Notes under the pieces: generated by a model | Database searches by the model: none | What the model saw: only the letters and a program-made list of their open reading frames with translations | What the model was told of the DNA's origin: nothing | Made by a program: the position numbers and the translations under genes | Origin: an uncultured Bacilli bacterium | GTDB lineage: Bacteria; Bacillota_I; Bacilli_A; RF39; UBA660 | Length of the DNA: 50,397 nt | Direction: 5' to 3' | Assembly: GCA_910588025.1 (NCBI GenBank) | Contig: CAJUQG010000005.1 | Coordinates: forward strand, 1-50,397 | In this document: positions 34,328-42,705 of the stretch, one piece after another | Layout: the number at the start of each line of letters is the position of its first letter | How positions within the stretch are numbered: position 1 is the stretch's first letter

Positions 34328-34603
34328 ATGAATTTGATAAGTACGTTATCAAAAAGATTAATTCAATATTTTTATTTTTTTTGTTCTAAACATTATATAT
34401 ATAAATCAAAATATGAATATTGTAATAAATCATTAAATAATAAAGGATTAAAACAAGATATAGTATTTTCTTTTTATATGAATAAAAAGAGTATGTTAAA
34501 AATTTTTACATTAGTAGGGGAAAAAATGCGTATTTTATTAGAGTTTTTTTCAAATTTATCTCGTATAAAAATTTACCATTACAAAGTAGAGTTGATTATT
34601 TAA
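34328..34603 (+). CDS. Possible small protein after the hairpin leader (doubtful)
   Basis: A 91-codon open frame starting two bases after the hairpin. The translated protein is rich in Phe, Tyr, Lys, Ile and Asn with no family resemblance, and has the look of translated AT-rich spacer. The only supports are its position after a strong promoter and the AGGGG loop 12 bases before the ATG. It may equally be a non-coding transcript leading to the large surface-protein gene. Confidence 0.25.
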   Translation: MNLISTLSKRLIQYFYFFCSKHYIYKSKYEYCNKSLNNKGLKQDIVFSFYMNKKSMLKIFTLVGEKMRILLEFFSNLSRIKIYHYKVELII

Positions 34604-34705
34604 TTTATGAGACTAGAAAAATGGTTTAATTTATAGTAAATTAGTGATAATAGTAGTAGAGACTTTTTCTACTTAGTGAGTTATTTTTTGAAAGAGGTTG
34701 TAGTT

Positions 34706-37700
34706 ATGAGTAAGTATTTAGAAAAAAAGAATATATTGATTCTTTGTTCTGTTTGTTTATTAATGGCAGTTATTGGAGTATGTATTAATTTTGGATCTAG
34801 TTTTGCACAGTTACAAGATGATATTTTACTAGATCGTGGTGATGTAGAAAGCCAAGTACTGTTTTTGTCTGATATTTCTTATAGTAAAGCTCAAGTAGGT
34901 TGGGGGAATATTTCTTTTGATAAAACGCAAAATAATACACCTTTAACTCTTATTTTAAATGGTTCATCTACTGTATTTAAAAAGGGAATTTGGGCTCATG
35001 CAACATCTAGTATCGAATATGATATTAGTGCATATAAAGATTATGCGTATTTTACTACATATTACGGACTTAATACGAGTGCATCTAACAATGGAAATGG
35101 TGTTAAGTTTTATGTTTATACATCAGTTGATGGAAAAGAGTGGACTTTAAGAACGGAAGAGAATCCTGCAGCTTTAAAGGGTCCAAATAATGCGGGTTTT
35201 GTAAAAATAGATATTAAAGATGTTAATTATATTCGTTTGTATGCAAATGATAATGGATCGAATGCTTCTGACCATGCAGTTTGGGCAGATACTAAATTAA
35301 TCAAAGAAGGTTATAATGACAATATTATGGTTCCAGTAGAGGAATTTGATAAAGTTATTAAAACGAAATATACAAGTGGTGTAGTAGCAGATGATTTAAA
35401 ATTAATGCTTTTGCAACGTAACTTTATTAACCGTGTAGGACAATATCAATTACAATCTTTTGTGGATAAAGATCCTAAAAATAAAGAAACTTTAGAGTGG
35501 TTTATTTATAATGAGGAAGCACTTCGTTTGTGGACCATAGGTGGAAGACCAAATGGAAGTTATGAAAGGGCTTTACAGGTATTAAGTGATTTATATCATA
35601 CTTATAAAGAAGATTTAGCAAATGAAAATGTAACTTCTTTGGGAACAAAATATAAAGATTTATATTTAAAAATGATGTTATCTTTATCTTTGACACATTC
35701 TGCAAATGTAGGATTATGGATTGATGGAAGGCAATATTCTAATGCAGTAGTTCGTTATCAAATTTATAAGCAAATGCATTTAAATGGACAATTAGATGCT
35801 GCAATGTTTGAAAATTATACTATTGATGAAATGCGTGGAGTTATGATTACTAACATTGATGATGAAGAAATTCTTTGGCTTCATGATTATTCTACGAAAT
35901 ATTCCACTACGGCAGATCGATTTAATCCATATAAATATATTCGTTATACTTTAGGTTATAGTTATTATAGACCTCAATATTATTTACAAGAAAATTATAT
36001 GAAATGGGATCAAAAATATAATTTAAAAAAATATAATATTACTTATCAATCTGGTAAACCTAAATTATGGATTGTTTTTGAAGAAGGAGCTGTTTGTGGA
36101 GGTTTATCAAAAACTGCTGCAAACTTATATGGAGTTTGGGGATATCCTGCTCGTGTAGTTGGACAACCAGGACATGCAGCATACGTTTACTTATATAATG
36201 CTGGTGGAGGAAAATATGCATGGCAACTTGCAAATAGTGTAGTTACTACTGGATGGGCTAATACAACGGGAAGTGGAATTAATGGTTGGGGAACCAAATA
36301 TGCAACTAATAGTGGTGGAATTCAATCAGGTTCTTATTTGCTACTTTCTCAAGATGCTCAAAATGAATATGATAAGTATGAAAAAGCAGAACTAATTTTA
36401 TTGTTACAAGATGTTTATAAAAATGATCGTAAAAAATTAGAGCAATTATATCGTGATGCTTTAAAAGAAGAAATTATTAATTTAGACGCTTGGATTGGTT
36501 TAGTAGATTTATATATTAGTGATAATACAAAAAAAGATGAGGATTTAATTGCTTTAGCAGAAGAGATTGCTGAGGTTTATACGTACCATCCACTTCCTAT
36601 GTATGATTTAACTAGAAGAATTGGTTCTAAAATTTCTTCAGCTGGATATCGTAGTCGATTAATGATGTTACAAGATGAAACGTTAAGAAAAGCAACGAAA
36701 GCTACTGCATCTAATACTATCTATCATAAAGAAGTTCCAGTTATTGCAAATGCGATTTTAGGAGTAGTAGATTCTAGAGTAGCAACGTTCTCATTTGATG
36801 GAGCAAATGCTGGTAAAATAGTGTTATCAAAGCAATTACAAAGTGCACAAGTAACTTGGACTTATAGTATTGATGGTGGTAAAACTTGGAAGGAATGTTA
36901 TGAACATTCAGTCCAATTATCCAAAGAAGAACTTGCAAGTATCACAGCAGAAAATGATATTAAAATTCATATTACTGGGGTACCAATGACAGAAGCAAAT
37001 ATTTATAAAATAGATATTCAAAAAGGAGTTTTTCCATCAGGAGTCGTTTCAATTGATGATTTAGAAAACCGAGTAAATGGTGCTACTGATTTAATGGAAT
37101 GGACCACAGATTTAAATGGAGAGTGGAGTTCTTTTGCAGACACAAATCCAACTTTTAGAGGGGATGTACGTGTTTATATTAGAGTGCTTGCAAATGGAAT
37201 TTATACAATGAGTGAGCCTGTTTATTTTACATTCACTACAAATGTTTCATCAGATACCAATCGTTATATTCCAAGAAGTACTTTAAAAGTTACTTCCGTT
37301 TCAGGAACAAGTGGGGGAAATAAGGATAATATTCTTGATGGTGATTTTAATACTTCATGGCATGGAACTAGTTATAATGTTATGACTGGTCAAAGTTATA
37401 AAAATACGTATGCAATTATTGAACTAGATAAACCAAGATTTATTTCTGAAATTGATTATGCTCCAGATGCGAAAGCAACTTCTTTAGGAAATTATCCAAC
37501 AGGTAAAGCAAGAAATTTAGAAATTTATGTAAGTATGGATGGAACAAATTGGACTTTAGCTGGACAAGCAAAGAATTTAGCAAATAATGCAAATATTAAA
37601 AAAATAGCGCTTGATTATCCAGCAGAGGCTAAATATGTAAAGGTGAATTGTTCTGCGGTTTGGGAACATGGATTGCAACATTATTTCTCTATTGCAGTTA

Positions 37701-39607
37701 TCAACTTATATGAAAATCCATCTGCAAGTATAGTACCTACTGCAGAAGTGAATTATAATATTGTTAAGAAGACAAATAAAGATGTAGTGGCTGAATTAGT
37801 TGATGAAAATAGACCTATTACTGTAACTAATAATGGTGGAAAAACAACTTATACATTTACAGAAAATGGAGAGTTTACCTTTGAATTTGTTGATAATAAT
37901 GGGCATAAGGGTTCTGCTACTGCGAGAGTAGACTGGATTGATAAGACTTCACCAAGAGCAATTGTGCAATTTAATACTACAAATATTACAAATGAAAATG
38001 TAGTTGCAACAATTACATTTGATAAACCAAATATTACAATTTTATCTAAAGATGTTGAACTTGCAACAAATCCAGTAGATGGAAGTAAAACAATCACTTT
38101 CTTAGAAAATAATAGTGTTGAGTTAAGATTCCAAGATGAACTTGGGAATATTGGAACAAAGGTTATTTCTGTAGATTGGATTGATACAGAAGATCCAATT
38201 GCAGATTTTGAATATAGTACGACTCATTTAACAGATAAAGAAGTTGTTGCTACATTAAAACCAAGTGAAGAAGTAACTATTACGAATAATGGTGGAAGTG
38301 ATACTTATACTTTTACAAATAATGGAGAATTTACGTTTGAGTTTGTGGATAGAGCTGGAAATAAGGGTTCTGCTACTGCAAAAGTAAATTGGATTGCTAA
38401 GGTACCAACATATGAAATTCATTATTCAACGAAAGATTTAACAAATGGGGATGTTACAGTTACTTTAGAATTAGAAGAAGGATATCGAATCTTTAATAAT
38501 AATTCTAATAAAGAATATACATTTACAGAAAGTGGTACATTTAATTTCCAATATCGTGATGAAAATAATCATGATGGAATTATTCCAGTTACAGTTGATT
38601 GGATTGATAAGACTCCTCCAATTGCAGAATTAAAATATGATATTTTTCCTGGAAAAGTTGTTGTTTCTGTTGTTAATCCTAGTGAAGAAATAACATTTAA
38701 AGAGGGTAATGGAATATATATTTTTACGGAAGTTGGTAGTTATGATATCATTTTCTATGATAAGGTAGGAAATGAAGGTAAACTTACGGCAATTATTTTG
38801 TCTATTGAAACAGAAGAAGATAATGAAAAGCCAACTGATCCAGATGACAATAAACCAGAAAATCCAGATGATAATAAGCCATCTAATCCAGATGATAATA
38901 AGCCATCTAATCCAGATGACAATAAGCCATCTAATCCAGATGATAATAAGCCATCTAATCCAAGTGATAATAAACCAGAGAATCCTGGAAATACAGATCG
39001 ACCAAGTACTCCAAATGGAGGAAATAATAAACCAAATGATTCAAATCAAGGAAATAAACCAGGTGTAAATCCACCAAGTAATCCAGATGATTCTAATCAT
39101 GAAGAAGTTGATCCAGATAAAAATAATAATAAAGAAGAGTATAAGACTGAGGATATAAAAATTGAGATTCCAAAAGAAGCTTTAGTAGAAGGTGCGACAA
39201 TACATACTGGACATTTTGAAATTTCTAGTGAATTAAAAGATATGGTTGGAAAAATAAGTGAATATTTTGATATTTATATGATGAATCAAGATGATCAAAG
39301 AATGAATGTTCAAACAAATGATTTGATTCGTATTCGTATAAAACGTAATAAAGAAAAAGAATTTTTAGGGGTTTATGAACTTATTAACCAAAAGTTAGTT
39401 AAGTTAGATTATGTATTATATGATGAGGAGATTGAGATATTTACTAAGGGATTAGGAAAATATGTAATTTCATATCAAGAAAAGCAAGAACAAAAATCTG
39501 ATAATACAGTTGCATCTAAGAAAAATTTTCTTTGGATTATAGCAAGTGGTATTGTTGTTCTAATAGGAGCAATAGGATATTTTGTTAAAAAGAAATTTAA
39601 ATTATAA
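34706..39607 (+). CDS. Giant multidomain surface protein: NPCBM, transglutaminase-like, F5/8C, Ig-like repeats
   Basis: A 1633-residue exported protein; ATG 34706 follows GAAAGAGG. After a signal or membrane segment (about 10-32), residues of about 54-200 form an NPCBM-type carbohydrate-binding module (FKKGIWAHATSS). Near 464-510 a transglutaminase-like core shows the Cys in AVCGGLSKTAANLYG and the His in GQPGHAAYVY. An F5/8-type C (CBM32-like) domain spans about 856-1003 (NILDGDFNTSWHG). Five Ig-like repeats follow to about 1365, each with a TYTFTENGEFTFEF-like strand. Then come a Pro/Asp/Asn wall-spanning stretch (1375-1475), a last beta domain and a C-terminal membrane anchor (1606-1626). 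No LPXTG is seen. It is probably a host-glycan or mucin adhesin. Confidence 0.88.
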   Translation: MSKYLEKKNILILCSVCLLMAVIGVCINFGSSFAQLQDDILLDRGDVESQVLFLSDISYSKAQVGWGNISFDKTQNNTPLTLILNGSSTVFKKGIWAHATSSIEYDISAYKDYAYFTTYYGLNTSASNNGNGVKFYVYTSVDGKEWTLRTEENPAALKGPNNAGFVKIDIKDVNYIRLYANDNGSNASDHAVWADTKLIKEGYNDNIMVPVEEFDKVIKTKYTSGVVADDLKLMLLQRNFINRVGQYQLQSFVDKDPKNKETLEWFIYNEEALRLWTIGGRPNGSYERALQVLSDLYHTYKEDLANENVTSLGTKYKDLYLKMMLSLSLTHSANVGLWIDGRQYSNAVVRYQIYKQMHLNGQLDAAMFENYTIDEMRGVMITNIDDEEILWLHDYSTKYSTTADRFNPYKYIRYTLGYSYYRPQYYLQENYMKWDQKYNLKKYNITYQSGKPKLWIVFEEGAVCGGLSKTAANLYGVWGYPARVVGQPGHAAYVYLYNAGGGKYAWQLANSVVTTGWANTTGSGINGWGTKYATNSGGIQSGSYLLLSQDAQNEYDKYEKAELILLLQDVYKNDRKKLEQLYRDALKEEIINLDAWIGLVDLYISDNTKKDEDLIALAEEIAEVYTYHPLPMYDLTRRIGSKISSAGYRSRLMMLQDETLRKATKATASNTIYHKEVPVIANAILGVVDSRVATFSFDGANAGKIVLSKQLQSAQVTWTYSIDGGKTWKECYEHSVQLSKEELASITAENDIKIHITGVPMTEANIYKIDIQKGVFPSGVVSIDDLENRVNGATDLMEWTTDLNGEWSSFADTNPTFRGDVRVYIRVLANGIYTMSEPVYFTFTTNVSSDTNRYIPRSTLKVTSVSGTSGGNKDNILDGDFNTSWHGTSYNVMTGQSYKNTYAIIELDKPRFISEIDYAPDAKATSLGNYPTGKARNLEIYVSMDGTNWTLAGQAKNLANNANIKKIALDYPAEAKYVKVNCSAVWEHGLQHYFSIAVINLYENPSASIVPTAEVNYNIVKKTNKDVVAELVDENRPITVTNNGGKTTYTFTENGEFTFEFVDNNGHKGSATARVDWIDKTSPRAIVQFNTTNITNENVVATITFDKPNITILSKDVELATNPVDGSKTITFLENNSVELRFQDELGNIGTKVISVDWIDTEDPIADFEYSTTHLTDKEVVATLKPSEEVTITNNGGSDTYTFTNNGEFTFEFVDRAGNKGSATAKVNWIAKVPTYEIHYSTKDLTNGDVTVTLELEEGYRIFNNNSNKEYTFTESGTFNFQYRDENNHDGIIPVTVDWIDKTPPIAELKYDIFPGKVVVSVVNPSEEITFKEGNGIYIFTEVGSYDIIFYDKVGNEGKLTAIILSIETEEDNEKPTDPDDNKPENPDDNKPSNPDDNKPSNPDDNKPSNPDDNKPSNPSDNKPENPGNTDRPSTPNGGNNKPNDSNQGNKPGVNPPSNPDDSNHEEVDPDKNNNKEEYKTEDIKIEIPKEALVEGATIHTGHFEISSELKDMVGKISEYFDIYMMNQDDQRMNVQTNDLIRIRIKRNKEKEFLGVYELINQKLVKLDYVLYDEEIEIFTKGLGKYVISYQEKQEQKSDNTVASKKNFLWIIASGIVVLIGAIGYFVKKKFKL
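38838..38982 (+). repeat. 24-bp tandem repeats in the surface-protein gene
   Basis: About six units of the form AATCCAGATGATAATAAGCC plus ATCT, encoding (N/S)PDDNKPS/E. Several units are identical or differ by one base, so the copy number can change by slippage or recombination, altering the length of the wall-spanning stalk. Confidence 0.85.
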
Positions 39608-39611
39608 AAAG

Positions 39612-39633
39612 AGCATTTACAAATGCTTTTTTT
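39612..39633 (+). terminator. Terminator after the surface-protein gene
   Basis: Stem AGCATTT (39612-39618) with AAATGCT (39621-39627) followed by a T run to 39633. Confidence 0.75.
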
Positions 39634-39693
39634 GTTTGACTTTTATTTTTAATTGTGAGAACATTAATTCGGCTTTTTGGAGGTAGTGTTTAT

Positions 39694-41682
39694 ATGAAAA
39701 AGTTAGATTTAGGAAAAGATTCTATTAATCAGTTATTATTATCTTTTGCTATTCCGTGTGTAATTAGTATGCTTATCAACTCTATTTATAATATTGTTGA
39801 TCAAATTTTTATTGGAAAAGGTGTTGGTACAGTTGGAAATGCAGCAACAAATGTTATTTTTCCACTTGTGCTTATTTTTGGAGCTGTTGCATCTTTAATT
39901 GGAAATGGTACTAGTGCAAATTTGTCCCTTCGTTTAGGAGAAGGAAAAAAAGATGAAGCAGTTCGTATGCTTGGAAGTTCCATTACCGTTTCTATTATTG
40001 TAGCAATTGTTATTGGGATTTTATCTTATGTTTGTTTACCAACGTTGCTTCATGTTTTTGGTAGTACAGAAACAGTTTATCCTTATGCACTTTCTTATGG
40101 GAAGATTATCGCAATAGGAGCACCATTTGTCATTATTTATACAGCTTTATCGAGTATTATAAGAGCAGATGGATCTCCGAAGTATTCGATGATTATGTTA
40201 ATAGTAGGAGCACTTGTTAATATCGTGTTAGATCCGATTTTTATTTTTGGATTTAATATGGGAGTAGAAGGAGGAGCACTTGCAACAATTATAGGGCAGT
40301 TTATTTCCTTTTTGATGGCACTTCTTTATATTCCAAAAATTAAATCAGTTCGTTTAAAAAGAAAAGACTTTAAACCAAATGCTTCCATATGGCGGGTATT
40401 AAGTCTTGGATTATCAAGTTTTATTACACAAATGATTGTTTTAGTATTATTTGTTTTTATGAATAATATGCTTACAAGTCTTGGAGCACTTACTAAATTT
40501 GGTGCTGATACTCCTCTTAGTGTTTATGGAATTATTTCAAAAGTAAATAGTTTATATATTTCCTCTGTTTTAGGAATTGCAATAGGAGCACAACCAATCA
40601 TTGGTTTTAATTATGGTGCTGGTAATAAAGAACGTGTTAGAGCAACTCTAAAAAAAGTTTTGATAGTTAACTTTAGTTTGGGAATTTTGTTTAATTTGAT
40701 CTTTCTTATATTCCCAGAACAGTTGATTCAGCTTTTTATTTCTACAAGTGATCCAGGATATGAGTTATTTATGGAATTTGCAGTTCTTACTTGTCGTTCC
40801 TTTTTGATGCTTATGGCTTTAAATGCTCTTGAGATGACTACAAGTGTGGTTGTGCAATCTCTTGGAAATGTTTTAAAAGCAACGCTTGTAACATTTATTC
40901 GCCAGATTATTTTATTTATTCCGATTGCTTGTATTTTAGCGTATGGCTTTGACAAAGGCATTTATGGCGTTTTATATGCTTCACCAATTTCAGATGTTTT
41001 ATGTTTTATCATTTGTATCTTTATTTTCCGCTCGGAATATGTAAAACTTGCTGATGAACCAATTGTAAAAGATGATAAACCTGTAATACTTAATAAAGTG
41101 TCTTATCAAGGAAAAACAGTGGTTGTTACGATTTCACGAGAATATGGAAGTGGTGGACGTTATGTTGGGCAATTGTTAGCAGAGAAAATGGGGATTCCGT
41201 TTTATGATAAAGAGTTGATTTCTCTTAGTGCTAAAGAATCTGGGTTATCTACAGATTACATTGAACAAATTGATGAAAAAAATAGTTCTATGAAGTTTGA
41301 GAATAATAATGATGACCGATTATATATTGCAGAAAGTAAAGTGATCAAAAACTTAGCAAAATCTTCTTGTGTTATTGTAGGAAGATGTGCAGATGCAATA
41401 TTAAAAGAGCAAAAGAATGTCGTAAAAGTATTTTTGTATAGTGATGATAAATCAAAAGAAAAAAGAGCCGTTAAATATTATCGTATTGATTTAAAGAATG
41501 CTTCTAAATATATTAAAGAAGTAAATCAAGAACGGGCAAAACATTATGAATATTATACGAATCAAGATTGGTATGATTTTAGTCATTATGATTTGTGTAT
41601 GAATGTAGATATTCTTGGGGTGGAAGAAACAGCGGAACAAATTAAAAATTTTATAGATCATATGAAAGAATTCCAAAAATAG
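39694..41682 (+). CDS. MATE-family efflux transporter fused to a cytidylate-kinase-like domain
   Basis: A 662-residue protein. Residues 1-450 are a MATE-family transporter with twelve likely membrane segments (FAIPCVISMLINSIYNIVDQ at the start, IIRADGSPKYSM, GAQPIIGFNYGAG). MATE proteins export cationic compounds in exchange for Na+ or H+. From about residue 470 a cytidylate-kinase-like P-loop domain follows, with VVVTISREYGSGGRYVGQLL, IPFYDKELISL and VIVGRCADAIL. The reading frame is continuous, so the fusion is real in this sequence. The start is ATG 39694, placed by TTTGGAGG; a GTG at 39655 has no ribosome-binding site. The role of the kinase-like domain in a transporter is unknown. Confidence 0.9.
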   Translation: MKKLDLGKDSINQLLLSFAIPCVISMLINSIYNIVDQIFIGKGVGTVGNAATNVIFPLVLIFGAVASLIGNGTSANLSLRLGEGKKDEAVRMLGSSITVSIIVAIVIGILSYVCLPTLLHVFGSTETVYPYALSYGKIIAIGAPFVIIYTALSSIIRADGSPKYSMIMLIVGALVNIVLDPIFIFGFNMGVEGGALATIIGQFISFLMALLYIPKIKSVRLKRKDFKPNASIWRVLSLGLSSFITQMIVLVLFVFMNNMLTSLGALTKFGADTPLSVYGIISKVNSLYISSVLGIAIGAQPIIGFNYGAGNKERVRATLKKVLIVNFSLGILFNLIFLIFPEQLIQLFISTSDPGYELFMEFAVLTCRSFLMLMALNALEMTTSVVVQSLGNVLKATLVTFIRQIILFIPIACILAYGFDKGIYGVLYASPISDVLCFIICIFIFRSEYVKLADEPIVKDDKPVILNKVSYQGKTVVVTISREYGSGGRYVGQLLAEKMGIPFYDKELISLSAKESGLSTDYIEQIDEKNSSMKFENNNDDRLYIAESKVIKNLAKSSCVIVGRCADAILKEQKNVVKVFLYSDDKSKEKRAVKYYRIDLKNASKYIKEVNQERAKHYEYYTNQDWYDFSHYDLCMNVDILGVEETAEQIKNFIDHMKEFQK

Positions 41683-41693
41683 GAATTCTTTTT
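41667..41693 (+). terminator. Terminator after the MATE fusion gene
   Basis: Stem AGAATTCC (41667-41674) with GGAATTCT (41682-41689), 7-nt loop, T run to 41693. It overlaps the end of the coding region. Confidence 0.85.
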
Positions 41694-41743
41694 CAATGGT
41701 AAAAGTGTGAGTTTTTCTTTACAATAGGTATTTGAGGTGAAGT

Positions 41744-42637
41744 ATGATTTTAAATGTTAGTGGTAGAACCGATATTATTGCTTTTTATAGTACTTGGTTT
41801 TTAAAACGTTATCAAGAAGGATATGTAGATGTACGTAATCCTTTTTCTAAAAAAATGGTCAGTCGTATTTTCTTTCAGGACGTTCATGGTATTCTTTTTT
41901 GTACGAAAAATCCTATTCCTTTTTTAACGATTATGAATCAAATCAAACATCCCTATTTTTTTCATGTTACATTAACGCCTTATCAACAGGATATCGAACC
42001 TAATGTAGTCAATAAGAAAATGATTATTGAAGCTATTCGCATGATAAGTGACCATATAGGGTGTGAACGACTTTTTTTACGATATGATCCAATTTTTATT
42101 AATGCTAAATATACTGTTCAGTATCACTGTAAAGCTTTTGAGAGAATGTGTCGACTTTTGGAAGGTAGTGTCAAGTATATTATTGTTTCTTTTCTTGATA
42201 TTTATAAAAATGTTTTACAAAATTCAGGATATTTGAATTTAAAAAATATTACTGTTGAAGAAATGAAACAAATTGGTTTTTCGTTTGCTAAAATAGCAAA
42301 TAAGTATGGAATGGTAGTGCAAACCTGTGCAGAAGAGGAACGTTTATTAGAATGTGGTTTTGTTAAACGAGATTGTTTGGATGAAGAATGGGCTCATATT
42401 TTAACGGGTCAGACGAAATTTAAACGTTGGAAAGCTCGAGGAAGAGAGAGCTGTCAATGTGTACAAATGGTTGATATTGGTGCTTATAATAGTTGTAAAC
42501 ATTATTGTCGTTATTGTTATGCGAATTATAATGAAAAAATGATACATAATAATCTATTAGAGCATGATAAAGATTCTTCGTTGTTACTTGGCCATATTCA
42601 ACCAGATGATATTATAAAAGTACGAAAAGAATCATAA
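41744..42637 (+). CDS. DUF1848-family protein with C-terminal Cys cluster
   Basis: A 297-residue protein recognised as DUF1848 by its start (ILNVSGRTDIIAFYSTWFLKR), the GILFCTKNPIPF segment, LFLRYDPIF, and the C-terminal CKHYCRYCYANYN. That last C-x3-C-x2-C cluster is like a radical-SAM iron-sulfur site but sits at the C-terminus, with another Cys pair (CQCVQM) just before. The family's reaction is not established. GAGGTGAA precedes the ATG. It is flanked by a terminator upstream and a promoter downstream, so it is probably monocistronic. Confidence 0.88.
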   Translation: MILNVSGRTDIIAFYSTWFLKRYQEGYVDVRNPFSKKMVSRIFFQDVHGILFCTKNPIPFLTIMNQIKHPYFFHVTLTPYQQDIEPNVVNKKMIIEAIRMISDHIGCERLFLRYDPIFINAKYTVQYHCKAFERMCRLLEGSVKYIIVSFLDIYKNVLQNSGYLNLKNITVEEMKQIGFSFAKIANKYGMVVQTCAEEERLLECGFVKRDCLDEEWAHILTGQTKFKRWKARGRESCQCVQMVDIGAYNSCKHYCRYCYANYNEKMIHNNLLEHDKDSSLLLGHIQPDDIIKVRKES

Positions 42638-42642
42638 TTTAA

Positions 42643-42671
42643 TTGTATCTTTGCTTTATTTGTGTTATAAA
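42643..42671 (+). promoter_or_regulatory. Promoter of the uncharacterised membrane-protein operon
   Basis: TTGTAT (42643-42648), a 17-nt spacer and TATAAA (42666-42671) with TG upstream of the -10 box. Confidence 0.6.
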
Positions 42672-42705
42672 TAATTAAAAGTATATAAAATATGAGGTGG
42701 TCGAC

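Larger units (their letters stand above)
34211..34705. other. Long intergenic region with a strong promoter and an 11-bp hairpin leader
   Basis: No certain gene. A promoter at 34268-34296 drives a leader whose first bases form a perfect 11-bp hairpin (34300-34326), followed at once by a weak 91-codon ORF. A short stem AGTAGA/TCTACT (around 34656-34675) precedes the surface-protein gene. Confidence 0.6.

Noticed and set aside
38838..38982. Regular repeats considered as a CRISPR array
   Set aside because: Units are contiguous 24-mers in frame inside a coding sequence, with no spacers and no cas genes nearby.
38772..39068. A second reading frame through the 24-bp repeats
   Set aside because: It is the out-of-frame translation of the repeat, giving a monotonous hydrophobic pattern and no start signal.
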